NCBI GenBank assembly: GCA_026416515.1
Contig: JAOAEZ010000002.1
Location: 26,480 to 90,479, forward strand
Source: Hydrogenophilus sp.
GTDB taxonomy: Bacteria > Pseudomonadota > Gammaproteobacteria > Burkholderiales > Rhodocyclaceae
Direction of reading: 5' to 3'
DNA length: 64,000 nt
A program made the translations under genes and the position numbers. The notes beneath the pieces were generated by a model. It was not told where the DNA came from. It was given only the letters and a program-made list of their open reading frames with translations, and made no database searches. Positions 47,566 to 57,583 of the stretch are shown piece by piece (position 1 is the first letter of the stretch; the number at the start of each line of letters is the position of its first letter).

Positions 47566-48030
47566 ATGAACCGGCGTGATGTGCTAAAAGCAGGGATCGG
47601 CTTTGGAGTTTTGAGTGCTTTGGTGGGCGCAGGTGTATTGCGCTCGAGCGAGGTGTACGCAGCGCGCAAGGCGGAGGAGGCGTTTAAGGCCGGTAAGTTG
47701 GAGGATGCGCTAAAAGCGCTGGGAGCATCCAGCCCGGCCCCAAGCAATGATATTGTGTTGGTGGCTCCCGATATTGCAGAGAATGGCGCAGTGGTCCCGA
47801 TCGAGATTGAGAGCAAAATTGCCAAGAGCGAGACCATCGCGGTGCTGGTCGAGAAGAATCCTAATATCGTGGCTGCTGTTTTTCATCTGACCCCAGCGGC
47901 AGAGCCGAAGGTGAAAACGAGGGTCAAGATGGGGCAGACTTCGGATGTGATCGTGTTGGTGAAAGCAGATGGCAAGTACTTTATGACCAAAAAAGAGGTA
48001 AAAGTGACGTTGGGCGGTTGCGGCGGTTAA
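47566..48030 (+). CDS. soxY: Thiosulfate oxidation carrier protein SoxY
   Basis: 154 aa. A twin-arginine signal (NRRDVLKAGIGFGVL) is followed by the SoxY Ig-like domain, and the protein ends in the carrier motif GGCGG, with C152 as the swinging-arm cysteine that carries sulfur intermediates. It forms a heterodimer with SoxZ, encoded 20 bp downstream. The soxA, X, B and CD genes are not in the window, so this soxYZ pair is separated from a full Sox operon, or complements FccAB. Confidence 0.95.
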   Translation: MNRRDVLKAGIGFGVLSALVGAGVLRSSEVYAARKAEEAFKAGKLEDALKALGASSPAPSNDIVLVAPDIAENGAVVPIEIESKIAKSETIAVLVEKNPNIVAAVFHLTPAAEPKVKTRVKMGQTSDVIVLVKADGKYFMTKKEVKVTLGGCGG

Positions 48031-48050
48031 ATGTGTGAGAGGAGGAAGCG

Positions 48051-48362
48051 ATGTCGACAGGACCTATGCGGATCCGCGCACAGATGCAGGGGGATGTGGT
48101 CAATGTACGGGCGTTGATCTCCCATCCGATGGAGACGGGGCAACGCAAGGACGCTTCGGGAAATACAATTCCCGCTCATTACATTACAGAGGTTGTAGCG
48201 AGTGTGAACGGTACCCCTGTGATCGCCGCCGATTGGAGCGGGGCGATTTCGACTAACCCCTATTGGGAGTTTAACGTTAAAGCAAAGCCGGGCGATAAGA
48301 TCACCATTAAATGGATAGATAACAAGGGTGATTCGAAGGAGGAGACAGTCGAGGTGAAGTGA
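48051..48362 (+). CDS. soxZ: Thiosulfate oxidation carrier complex protein SoxZ
   Basis: 103 aa without a signal peptide, as normal for SoxZ, which is exported together with SoxY. PMRIRAQMQGDVVNVRALIS, HPMETGQRKD and NPYWEFNVKAKPGDKITIKW are family blocks. It is the partner subunit of SoxY. It ends the cluster; no clear terminator is seen downstream. Confidence 0.95.
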   Translation: MSTGPMRIRAQMQGDVVNVRALISHPMETGQRKDASGNTIPAHYITEVVASVNGTPVIAADWSGAISTNPYWEFNVKAKPGDKITIKWIDNKGDSKEETVEVK

Positions 48363-48842
48363 TCGGTCGGCAGTGCACTCGAAGAAACGGTTGAGCAAAG
48401 AAAGCGCACTCGCTGACGGGGGCAGGGGCGCTGTTTTGACGACGGTGAGAGGGGGGATAAAGGGGAACGCTTGGGCGAGTGAGAAGTAGCCCGCCTTAAA
48501 GCGAAAGCGAAAGTGAAGGAGCGGGAGCCGCGTTTGCTTACCTGTGAAGGGAGGGGTAGCGCGTTCGGAGGCAGGAGTTGCCGAAGTTGACAACCCAGCA
48601 GGGAGCAGCTGGAGGGGTGGGGGTCGTGGCCAACACACCGGGTTTTAAATAGTCAGTTTTGATTATGCAGGAGGGCGGGGGGATTGCTTTCGCCAACAAC
48701 GGAGTTGGGCAAAAGAGAGCGGCGTTTCCCCCGAGGAGATCCGAGAGATGATCGACTCCTCCTTCAAAGCGAACAGTAAATCAAGCGGTTAGAGAAGGGC
48801 CAGTGGTCGTCGAAAATCGAGGCGGGAAGACTTTGTTTTCAA
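48363..48842. other. Gene-free stretch after soxZ, with a possible decayed gene end
   Basis: No complete gene, RNA gene or repeat is recognised. An 8-bp palindrome AGTGCACT lies at 48372-48379. A frame open from 48649 to a stop at 48790-48792 has no acceptable start codon but reads like a protein end (WAKESGVSPEEIREMIDSS), possibly a remnant. The first 290 bp are purine-rich and show no feature. Confidence 0.45.
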
Positions 48843-48873
48843 CTTCAAAAAAAACCCCGCAGCGATGCGGGGC
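48843..48873 (-). terminator. Rho-independent terminator of the Calvin-cycle operon
   Basis: CCCCGCA/TGCGGGG (48855-48861 and 48866-48872) with a GCGA tetraloop, followed on the minus strand by eight T residues. It lies 28 bp after the fba stop. Confidence 0.9.
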
Positions 48874-48900
48874 CAAATACCAGGGAGTGTTGCGAAGGAA

Positions 48901-49947
48901 TTACTTGATGCCGTAGTAGTGCTTGGCAACGGCAGTGAGGGGAAGCGGTTTGATTTTGTCTGCCATGCCCGCACAGCCGAATTGCTCGTACCGCTCTTTG
49001 CAGAGTTTCTTGGCCGCTGCACGGGCGGGTTTGAGGAATTCGCGGGGGTCGAATTTGGAGGGATTCTCGGCGAGAAAACGGCGGACCGCAGCGGTCATCG
49101 CGAGACGGATGTCAGTGTCGATATTGACTTTGCGCACGCCGTGCTTGATCGCGGTTTGAATCTCTTCGATGGGGACTCCATAGGTCTCCTTCATCTGACC
49201 GCCAAATTGACGAATCTCTTCGAGGAGGTCCTGCGGTACGCTGGAGGAGCCGTGCATGACGAGGTGCGTGTTGGGAATTTTGGCGTGGATCTCTTTAACC
49301 CGATCGATCGCGAGGATGTCGCCGGTGGGCTTGCGGGAAAATTTGTAGGCGCCATGGCTGGTGCCGATCGCAATCGCCAGCGCGTCGACGCCGGTCTTTT
49401 CGACGAAGTCTTTGGCTTGATCAGGGTCGGTAAGAAGCATCGAGTGGTCGAGCGTTCCTTCCGCACCGACACCATCCTCTTTTCCAGCAGTGCCGGTTTC
49501 AAGCGATCCGAGACAGCCGAGTTCGCCTTCGACCGAAACCCCTACCGCGTGGGCGATCTCGCAGACTTTGCGAGTTACTTCGACGTTGTATTCGTAGCTT
49601 GCCGGCGTCTTTTGGTCCTCTAAGAGCGAACCATCCATCATTACACTCGAGAAGCCGAGCCGGATCGCTTGAACGCAGACCGCAGGAGAGGCTCCGTGAT
49701 CTTGATGCATGACGATGGGGATGTCGGGGTAGCTTTCGACCGCCGCTTCCACAAGCGCAGATAAGAAAATCTCCCCCGCATATTTGCGCGCGCCGGCAGA
49801 GGCTTGGAGGATCACTGGGCTGCGCGTTTCCGCGGCCGCTTCCATGATCGCTTGGACTTGCTCTAGGTTATTGACGTTAAAGGCGGGAACGCCGTATCCG
49901 TGTTCAGCAGCATGGTCGAGGAGTTGTCGAAGAGAGATCAGTGCCAT
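48901..49947 (-). CDS. fba: Fructose-bisphosphate aldolase, class II
   Basis: 348 aa. The zinc-dependent aldolase pattern is clear: [40 protein letters not shown] (zinc His) and [20 protein letters not shown]. It joins dihydroxyacetone phosphate and glyceraldehyde phosphate (and the sedoheptulose equivalent in the Calvin cycle). It is the last gene of the fbp-prk-tkt-gap-pgk-fba operon. Confidence 0.96.
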   Translation of the reverse strand: MALISLRQLLDHAAEHGYGVPAFNVNNLEQVQAIMEAAAETRSPVILQASAGARKYAGEIFLSALVEAAVESYPDIPIVMHQDHGASPAVCVQAIRLGFSSVMMDGSLLEDQKTPASYEYNVEVTRKVCEIAHAVGVSVEGELGCLGSLETGTAGKEDGVGAEGTLDHSMLLTDPDQAKDFVEKTGVDALAIAIGTSHGAYKFSRKPTGDILAIDRVKEIHAKIPNTHLVMHGSSSVPQDLLEEIRQFGGQMKETYGVPIEEIQTAIKHGVRKVNIDTDIRLAMTAAVRRFLAENPSKFDPREFLKPARAAAKKLCKERYEQFGCAGMADKIKPLPLTAVAKHYYGIK

Positions 49948-49970
49948 CGGGGCCTCCTTTGGATCGTAGG

Positions 49971-51170
49971 TTATGATTGCGCTCGCCGCGCGAGAATTTC
50001 AATGGCGGGGAGTTGTTTGCCTTCGAGCATTTCGAGAAAGGCACCGCCACCCGTCGAGATATAGCTGACTTTGCTGGCAATGCCGAATTTTTCGATCGCA
50101 GCGATCGTGTCACCACCGCCAGCGAGGGTAAAGGCCGGAGAGGCAGCAATGGCGCGCGCTAGCCGCTCCGTCCCTTTGGCAAAGGCGTCAAATTCGAAAA
50201 CCCCCAGGGGTCCGTTCCAGACGACCGCACCGCTGGTGTTTTCGATCCGCCGGGCGATTGCTTCGGCAAAGGTAGGACCGACGTCGAGGATCATGTCGTC
50301 GGGACCAACGGCGTCGATCGCTTTTACAGTGGCCGGGGCATCGGCTTTAAACTCAGGAGCAACGACGACGTCTTCGGGGAGGGGAACCGCTGCACCACGT
50401 CGGGCGAGCTTTTCCATTACCGCTCGGGCTTCACCGACGAGGTCGGGTTCGATAAGGCTTTTGCCAACCGGTTTTCCCGCGGCGAGTAAGAAGGTGTTGA
50501 GGATTCCTCCGCCTACGATGAGGGTGTCAACCTTTTCAGCAAGGTTCTGTAAGATGGTGAGTTTGGTAGATACCTTTGAGCCAGCGACAATCGCAATGAG
50601 CGGCCGTGGCGGGTTGGCGATGACCCGCTCGATCGCTTCGACCTCTTCGACGAGAAGGGGCCCTGCACAGGCAACCGGCGCATATTCAAAGACGCCATAG
50701 GTGGTGGCTTCGGCGCGATGGGCGGTGCCGAAGGCGTCGTGGACAAAGATGTCGGCAAGTTTGGCGATTTTTTGTGCGAGTTCAGGGCTGTTTTTCTTTT
50801 CGCCGATATTGAGGCGGCAATTTTCGAGAAGTAGCACTTCGTCGGCGTTGCCGCTGACGCCGTCTACCCACTGAGTGACCAAACGCACCGGTACGCCGAG
50901 AAGCGCTTCTAGCCGTTTGCCAACAGGAGCGAGCGTGTCTTCGGGTTTGGGTTCCCCTTCTTTGGGACGACCGAGGTGGGAGGTGACCATCACGAGGGCG
51001 GCTCCTCCTTCGCGCGCGAGGCGAATCGCCGGGAGACTGGCGCGAATGCGGGTGTCGTCGGCAACAGTGCCGTCGGCAGCGAGCGGGACGTTGAGGTCAG
51101 CGCGAATGAAGACGCGTTTGCCGCGCACTGCACCCGCAACCACGAGGTCGGTGAATTTCTTGGCTTGCAT
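49971..51170 (-). CDS. pgk: Phosphoglycerate kinase
   Basis: 399 aa from ATG 51170 (GGGAGGG upstream); a longer open frame overlapping gap is not supported. [20 protein letters not shown] and [14 protein letters not shown] form the phosphoglycerate site, and [23 protein letters not shown] residues ([16 protein letters not shown]) the nucleotide site. It phosphorylates 3-phosphoglycerate made by RuBisCO. It starts 14 bp after gap. Confidence 0.96.
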   Translation of the reverse strand: MQAKKFTDLVVAGAVRGKRVFIRADLNVPLAADGTVADDTRIRASLPAIRLAREGGAALVMVTSHLGRPKEGEPKPEDTLAPVGKRLEALLGVPVRLVTQWVDGVSGNADEVLLLENCRLNIGEKKNSPELAQKIAKLADIFVHDAFGTAHRAEATTYGVFEYAPVACAGPLLVEEVEAIERVIANPPRPLIAIVAGSKVSTKLTILQNLAEKVDTLIVGGGILNTFLLAAGKPVGKSLIEPDLVGEARAVMEKLARRGAAVPLPEDVVVAPEFKADAPATVKAIDAVGPDDMILDVGPTFAEAIARRIENTSGAVVWNGPLGVFEFDAFAKGTERLARAIAASPAFTLAGGGDTIAAIEKFGIASKVSYISTGGGAFLEMLEGKQLPAIEILARRAQS

Positions 51171-51184
51171 GACCCACCCTCCCA

Positions 51185-52207
<1,023 letters not shown>

Positions 52208-52227
52208 TTAAGTGGTAGAGACGATTA

Positions 52228-54237
52228 TTAAACCCGACTCATGACTTCGCGCACGGTGGCGATGATTCGCTCGACCGTAAACCCATAATGCGCGAAAAGA
52301 ATATCGCCGGGGGCCGACTCGCCGAAGCGGTCGATTCCGATTACCGCACCGGCGAGGCCGACATATTTGTACCACAGGTCGGGGTAGGCCGCTTCAATAG
52401 CGATCTTGGGAAGGTCGGGGGGAAGAACCGCTTCTCGATAAGCTTGCGGTTGCCGTTCAAAGACTTCAACACAGGGAATGGAGACTACCCGACACCCTAC
52501 CATCATCTGCGAGAGCTGTTCGGCGGCTTTCAGCGCGAGCGCGACTTCTGAACCTGTGGCGATGAGGACGATGCGAAGAACCGGAAATTCCGCGAGAATG
52601 TACCCACCCCGCTCGATCTGTTCGGCTTTCACCGCGTCGGCGTGAAGCTTAGGGAGGTTTTGCCGAGAGAGGATGAGCGCGGTGGGCCCTTCCCGCCGTT
52701 CCAGCGCAGCTGCCCAGGCGACGGCGGTTTCAAGCGCGTCGGCCGGTCGCCAAACGTCGAGGTTGGGGATGAGCCGTAGGCTGGGGATGTGTTCGATAGG
52801 TTGATGGGTGGGGCCATCTTCTCCAAGCCCGATCGAGTCATGGGTGAGGACGTGAACGACGCGTTGCTTCATCAATGCCGCCATGCGAATCGCGTTGCGG
52901 CTGTAGTCGGAGAAAACCAGAAAGGTGCCACCGTAAGGGATGAAACCGCCGTGAAGCGCGATCCCATTCATCATTGCCGCCATCGCAAATTCGCGCACGC
53001 CATAAGAGAGGTGGCGGCCCCACTGGTCGCGCCGTACCGGAGTGGCTCCTTTGAATTCGGTAAGATTGGAGTGGGTGAGGTCGGCCGACCCTCCAAAGAG
53101 CTCCGGCACCTCTGGCCCGAGAAGGTTGAGAGCATTTTGGCTCGCTTTGCGAGTAGCCGGAGTACCGCTGTCAGCTGCAGCGGCAGCGAAGAGTTTGGCT
53201 TTGATCTCAGACCAACGGGTCGGCAACTCCCCAGCCAGGCGCCGCTCGAGTTCGGCGGCTTTCTCAGGATAGGCGGCGCGGTAGACAGCAAACCGCGTTT
53301 GCCATTCATCGTAGAGGCGATTGCCCCGCGCCGTGAGATTCCAGGCAGCGCGGATGGGTTCTGGAATTTCAAAGGGAGGATAGGGCCAGCCGAGCGCTTC
53401 TCGCATTTTCGCAGTCTCTTCCGCACCTAAAGGTGCGCCGTGGACCTCGGCACTTCCCGCTTTGGTGGGAGCACCTTTGCCGATGGTGGTGCGACAGATG
53501 ATCAGCGTCGGTTTGCCCGTGGGGGATTTGGCTTGCGCTTTGGCGGAAGAGATCGCATTCGAGACAGCGGCGACATCGTGTCCGTCTACCGGACCGATCA
53601 CGTTCCAGTGGTAGGCTTCGAAGCGCTTTTTGGTATCATCGGCAAACCAGTGCTTGACCTCGCCGTCGATCGAGATGCCGTTGTCGTCGTAGAGACAGAT
53701 GAGCTTGGCGAGACGAAGCGTGCCGGCAAGCGACGCCGCTTCATGGCTGATCCCTTCCATCAGACAGCCGTCGCCAAGAAAGACGTAGGTAAAATGGTCG
53801 ATGAGAGTGTGTTCGGGAGTGTTGAATTCGTCGGCAAGGAGCTTCTCCGCCAGCGCCATGCCGACCGCATTGGCAAACCCTTGCCCAAGCGGCCCCGTTG
53901 TGGTTTCTACCCCGACGGTGTGGCCGAATTCGGGGTGACCGGCTGTTTTACTGCCGAGTTGTCGAAAGCGCTTCAACTCTTCCAGCGGTAGATCGAAGCC
54001 GGTGAGGTGCAGTAGGGCATAGAGAAGCATCGAGGCGTGACCGTTAGAGAGGATAAAACGGTCTCGGTCAGGCCAATCGGGGTGGGTGGGCGCTACCCGC
54101 AGGTGATCGCGCCAGAGGGCAACCGCCATCTCGGCCATGCCGAGCGGGGCGCCCGGATGGCCCGATTTTGCAGCGTTGGTCGCGTCAGCGGCAAGAAAAC
54201 GAAGCGCATTTGCCATCTCTACGGTGAGGTCGGTCAC
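52228..54237 (-). CDS. tkt: Transketolase
   Basis: 669 aa from GTG 54237, which has AGGAG seven bases upstream; an in-frame ATG at 54216 would shorten it by 7 residues. Thiamine diphosphate motif GDGCLMEGISHEAASLAGTL, GHPGAPLGMAEMAVALW near the N-terminus and the pyrimidine-domain blocks THDSIGLGEDGPTHQPIEH are present. It rearranges sugar phosphates in the Calvin cycle. It lies 35 bp downstream of prk. Confidence 0.96.
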   Translation of the reverse strand: MTDLTVEMANALRFLAADATNAAKSGHPGAPLGMAEMAVALWRDHLRVAPTHPDWPDRDRFILSNGHASMLLYALLHLTGFDLPLEELKRFRQLGSKTAGHPEFGHTVGVETTTGPLGQGFANAVGMALAEKLLADEFNTPEHTLIDHFTYVFLGDGCLMEGISHEAASLAGTLRLAKLICLYDDNGISIDGEVKHWFADDTKKRFEAYHWNVIGPVDGHDVAAVSNAISSAKAQAKSPTGKPTLIICRTTIGKGAPTKAGSAEVHGAPLGAEETAKMREALGWPYPPFEIPEPIRAAWNLTARGNRLYDEWQTRFAVYRAAYPEKAAELERRLAGELPTRWSEIKAKLFAAAAADSGTPATRKASQNALNLLGPEVPELFGGSADLTHSNLTEFKGATPVRRDQWGRHLSYGVREFAMAAMMNGIALHGGFIPYGGTFLVFSDYSRNAIRMAALMKQRVVHVLTHDSIGLGEDGPTHQPIEHIPSLRLIPNLDVWRPADALETAVAWAAALERREGPTALILSRQNLPKLHADAVKAEQIERGGYILAEFPVLRIVLIATGSEVALALKAAEQLSQMMVGCRVVSIPCVEVFERQPQAYREAVLPPDLPKIAIEAAYPDLWYKYVGLAGAVIGIDRFGESAPGDILFAHYGFTVERIIATVREVMSRV

Positions 54238-54272
54238 GGTTGATCTCCTGCCTTTTTCGATCAGGGGAAATT

Positions 54273-55157
54273 TTACCCGTTGGCGAGCGCCCGTTTGCGC
54301 CGCTCCATGAAGCGCCAGATAAAGGGGGTGAAGATGAGCTGCATCGCTAGCTCCATCTTGCCGCCGGGAATCACGATGGTGTTGGGACGGCTCATAAAGG
54401 AGTCGTGGATCATGCTGAGGAGATAGGGAAAATCGATCCCTTTGGGATTGGCAAAGCGGATGACCACAAAGCTTTCGTCGGGGGTGGGAATGTCGCGGGC
54501 GATAAAGGGATTGGAGGTGTCTACGACCGGCACCCGCTGAAAATTGACATGCGTGCGGGAAAATTGGGGGACGATATAGTTGACGTAGTCCGGCATCCGC
54601 CGCAAAATGGTGTCGGTCACCGCTTCGGTCGAGTAGCCCCGCTCTTTGCGGTCGCGCCACAACTTCTGAATCCATTCGAGGTTGATCACTGGGACCACGC
54701 CGACCAAGAGATCGGGATATTGGGCGATGTTGTGTTTGTCGGTGACTACCGCACCGTGTAGCCCTTCATAAAAAAGGAGATCGGTCTCTTCGGGGAGATC
54801 TTCCCACTCGGTAAAACAGCCGGGAGGTACCCCGTAGCGCTGCGCTTCTTCCTCATTGTGGACGTAGTGACGAATGCGTCCGCGCCCACTTTCGCTGTAG
54901 GTTTTGAAGAGATTTTCCAACTCGCCGAAGAGGTTAGCCTCCGGACCAAAATGGCTAAAGTGGCGATTGCCTTTTGCCTCCTCTTCAGCCATCTTCCTTT
55001 TCATCGCCGCGCGGTCATAGGCATGAAAGGAATCGCCTTCGACGATCGCCGCTTTTACCCCCTCTCGGCGAAAGATGTTGGCAAAAGAGCGCATCACGGT
55101 GCTGGTCCCGGCTCCCGAGGAACCGGTAATCGCGATGATCGGATGTTTGGCAGACAT
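54273..55157 (-). CDS. prk: Phosphoribulokinase
   Basis: 294 aa. The P-loop is ITGSSGAGTSTVMRSFANIF, and LLFYEGLHGAVVTDKHNIAQ follows. The size and motif set match the proteobacterial octameric enzyme. It makes ribulose 1,5-bisphosphate, the RuBisCO substrate, and is therefore specific to the Calvin cycle. Known enzymes are activated by NADH. It is placed between fbp and tkt. Confidence 0.96.
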   Translation of the reverse strand: MSAKHPIIAITGSSGAGTSTVMRSFANIFRREGVKAAIVEGDSFHAYDRAAMKRKMAEEEAKGNRHFSHFGPEANLFGELENLFKTYSESGRGRIRHYVHNEEEAQRYGVPPGCFTEWEDLPEETDLLFYEGLHGAVVTDKHNIAQYPDLLVGVVPVINLEWIQKLWRDRKERGYSTEAVTDTILRRMPDYVNYIVPQFSRTHVNFQRVPVVDTSNPFIARDIPTPDESFVVIRFANPKGIDFPYLLSMIHDSFMSRPNTIVIPGGKMELAMQLIFTPFIWRFMERRKRALANG

Positions 55158-55178
55158 GAAAAGGCTCCCTCCGTGGCT

Positions 55179-56252
55179 TTAGACATCCCGAAAAAGCGTA
55201 CGATTGGCAAAAAGCGGGAGATCGCTGACATGAGCGTCGGGGTCGTTGTGATAGTGCTCGATCAGCTCTACCTCTTCGCGCGAGCCGAAGACAAAGCCGA
55301 TCCGCTGATGGAGTTCGGTAGGTTGAACCGTGAGCACGGGCCCGTAACCGGTGGAGGCACGGCCACCCGCTTGCTCGACGATCATGCCGATCGGATTGCA
55401 TTCGTATAAAAGCCGAAGACGACCCGGCTTGAGCGGCATTTTGGTGTCGCGCGGATAGAGAAAGACCCCCCCACGGGTGAGAATGCGGTGGGTTTCGGCG
55501 ACGAGCGAGGCGACCCACCGCATGTTGAAGTCTTTACCCCGTGGACCGGTCTTCCCTTTCAGACATTCGTCGACATAGCGCCGGACCGGCGGCTCCCAGA
55601 AGCGGGCGTTGGAGGCATTGATCGCAAACTCCTTAGTGCTTTCAGGGATGCGCATGTTGGGGTGGGTAAGCATGAATTCGCCAAAGTCTGGGTCGAGGGT
55701 AAAACCGACTACCCCTTGACCGACAGTGAGAACCAACATCGTAGTGGGACCATAGATAGCGTAGCCGGCGGCAAGCTGCTGGATACCGGGTTGCAGGAAA
55801 TCTTCCACGCTCGGCTGCTCTTTCCCTTCGGGCATCTTGAGGACGGAGAAGATCGACCCGACCGAGACGTTGACGTCGATATTAGAGGAACCATCCAAAG
55901 GATCGTAGAGCAGGAGATAGTGACCACGGGGATATTGATCGGGAATGAGATAGGGCTCTTCCATCTCCTCTGAGGCCATCGCTGCAAGGTATCCCCCCCA
56001 CTCCGTGAGGCGCATGAAGCATTCGTTGCTGATGACATCGAGCGGTTTTTGCTCCTCACCTTGAACGTTGACACTGGTGGTGACCGCATGAGTGGTCCGC
56101 CCCAGCGCTCCATAGGCAACCTGGCGGGCGATCGCTTTGCACGCCCGCGCGACATCGATGATCAGGTGGTTGAAGTCACCCGTCGCCGAGGGGAAACGAC
56201 GCCGCTGCTCGATAAGGTATTGCGTCAACGTCGGAGTGTGCGCCCAGCTCAT
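55179..56252 (-). CDS. fbp: Fructose-1,6-bisphosphatase, class I
   Basis: 357 aa from ATG 56252 (GAGGAG upstream). The metal site [20 protein letters not shown] and the sugar-phosphate region ([20 protein letters not shown]) are intact. It provides the irreversible bisphosphatase step of the cycle. It is the first gene of the minus-strand Calvin operon and diverges from cbbR across 100 AT-rich bases. Confidence 0.95.
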   Translation of the reverse strand: MSWAHTPTLTQYLIEQRRRFPSATGDFNHLIIDVARACKAIARQVAYGALGRTTHAVTTSVNVQGEEQKPLDVISNECFMRLTEWGGYLAAMASEEMEEPYLIPDQYPRGHYLLLYDPLDGSSNIDVNVSVGSIFSVLKMPEGKEQPSVEDFLQPGIQQLAAGYAIYGPTTMLVLTVGQGVVGFTLDPDFGEFMLTHPNMRIPESTKEFAINASNARFWEPPVRRYVDECLKGKTGPRGKDFNMRWVASLVAETHRILTRGGVFLYPRDTKMPLKPGRLRLLYECNPIGMIVEQAGGRASTGYGPVLTVQPTELHQRIGFVFGSREEVELIEHYHNDPDAHVSDLPLFANRTLFRDV

Positions 56253-56352
56253 CGAGTTGCTCCTCTGTTGCAATCTTAATCTAAGAGAAGATAAAATAAA
56301 CTACTCATAAATGGAAGATGAATCTTCTTATCTCCTTATTCAGGGGTTCTGA
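56253..56352. promoter_or_regulatory. Divergent fbp/cbbR control region with inverted repeat
   Basis: This 100-bp AT-rich gap holds a perfect inverted repeat GAAGAT-GA-ATCTTC (56314-56327), flanked by AGATAA (56289-56294) and TTATCT (56328-56333). LysR-type regulators usually bind such sites between their own gene and the target operon, so a CbbR operator is likely. The -35/-10 elements are too weak to assign. Confidence 0.5.
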
Positions 56353-57318
56353 ATGAAGCATGTGACGATGCGGCAGCTGCGGATCTTCGCAACAGTAGCC
56401 AAAGAAGGGTCGATCAGCAAAGCAGCCGATAAGCTCTTTTTGACTCCGCCAGCGGTCTCGATGCAGATCAAAGAGCTGGAGGCTCAGGTGGGAATGGCGC
56501 TTTTTGAGCGGTCGGCCCGCCGCTTTACGCTGACCACGGTGGGGGAGTATTTTTTGATCTACGCGCGACGAATCCTCGACTTGGTGGGAGAGGCCGAGGA
56601 GTTGGCTAAGCGCTTGCAAGAGGGAACGGTTGGAGAGTTGAGGATCGGGATGGTAAGCACCGCTCAGTATCTGGTGCCGCGGATGTTGGGGGAGTTCCGC
56701 CGCGAACACCCGGGGATTACCCTCTCACTGCGCGTAGGAAACCGCCGCCAAGTGGTGCAGATGCTCGAGGCACGCGAGGTCGATGTGGTGGTGATGGGTC
56801 GCCCTCCCGAGGAGCTGAAGGTGCGGGCGGAGGCTTTTGCCGGCCATCCCAGTGGATTTGTCGCTGCCCCCGACCATCCGTTGTGCGATGCGAGCGGCGA
56901 GATCGATCCCCGATTGGTGGCTCAGGAGCCACTTATCGTCCGCGAGGAGGGGTCAGGGACTCGATCGGCGATGAACCTTTTCTTTGCGGAACGGCGGGTA
57001 ACGCCGAAGATCGCGATGCAGATGGAGAGCAACGAAACGATCAAACAGGCGGTGATGTCAGGATTGGGGCTCGCTTTTTTGTCGCTGCATACAATCGCTA
57101 TGGAGGTGCGACACGGTTATCTGCGGGTGCTGCCGGTGCGCGGTACCCCCGTGATGCGCGCATGGTACGTGGTGCACCGAACAAGCCAGTTTGTGGCCCC
57201 TGCGGTGGAGGCGTTCCGTTATTACCTATTAGAACGGGGGCAAACCTACGTGCAGGAGCATTTTCCAGGGGGAAACGGCAGGGGAGGGAGCGATCCGCCA
57301 GGGCGCCGAGATCGATAG
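56353..57318 (+). CDS. cbbR: LysR-type regulator CbbR
   Basis: 321 aa. The N-terminal winged helix-turn-helix is seen in TMRQLRIFATVAKEGSISKA and FLTPPAVSMQIKELEAQVGM. The effector-binding domain has ELRIGMVSTAQYLVPRMLGE. CbbR activates Calvin-cycle operons in response to metabolites such as RuBP or PEP. Its position, divergent from fbp-fba and directly upstream of cbbL in the same direction, supports the specific name. Confidence 0.92.
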   Translation: MKHVTMRQLRIFATVAKEGSISKAADKLFLTPPAVSMQIKELEAQVGMALFERSARRFTLTTVGEYFLIYARRILDLVGEAEELAKRLQEGTVGELRIGMVSTAQYLVPRMLGEFRREHPGITLSLRVGNRRQVVQMLEAREVDVVVMGRPPEELKVRAEAFAGHPSGFVAAPDHPLCDASGEIDPRLVAQEPLIVREEGSGTRSAMNLFFAERRVTPKIAMQMESNETIKQAVMSGLGLAFLSLHTIAMEVRHGYLRVLPVRGTPVMRAWYVVHRTSQFVAPAVEAFRYYLLERGQTYVQEHFPGGNGRGGSDPPGRRDR

Positions 57319-57439
57319 AGATTTTGCAGCGATCGAGAGGAGAGGAGGGACAATCTGAATCCTTAAGCCCCCAAAGGTTCTGCGGAGCACCGCGAGGAGA
57401 GGTTATGCTACGATTGAGTAAGCGAAGAGTAAAATGATA

Positions 57440-57510
57440 AAGAAAAAATGAACAGTAATGGAATAAAGTTTTACTTTTCTTAATAATGGAAATTGTTTAG
57501 AATGGAACGG
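57440..57510 (+). promoter_or_regulatory. Candidate cbbL promoter and CbbR site
   Basis: A -10-like TAGAAT (57498-57503) lies in an AT-rich patch with no good -35, as expected for an activator-dependent promoter. TTA-N7-TAA (57471-57483) fits the loose TNA-N7-TNA pattern reported for CbbR, but such matches are frequent in AT-rich DNA. The rest of the 265-bp gap after cbbR shows no gene. Confidence 0.4.
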
Positions 57511-57583
57511 CAAAGGCCGCAAGTGGGTGCGGCCATGCGGCGGCAGAGCTAGGGTCCAACTTTGGTGCAACGATGGAGGAGCT

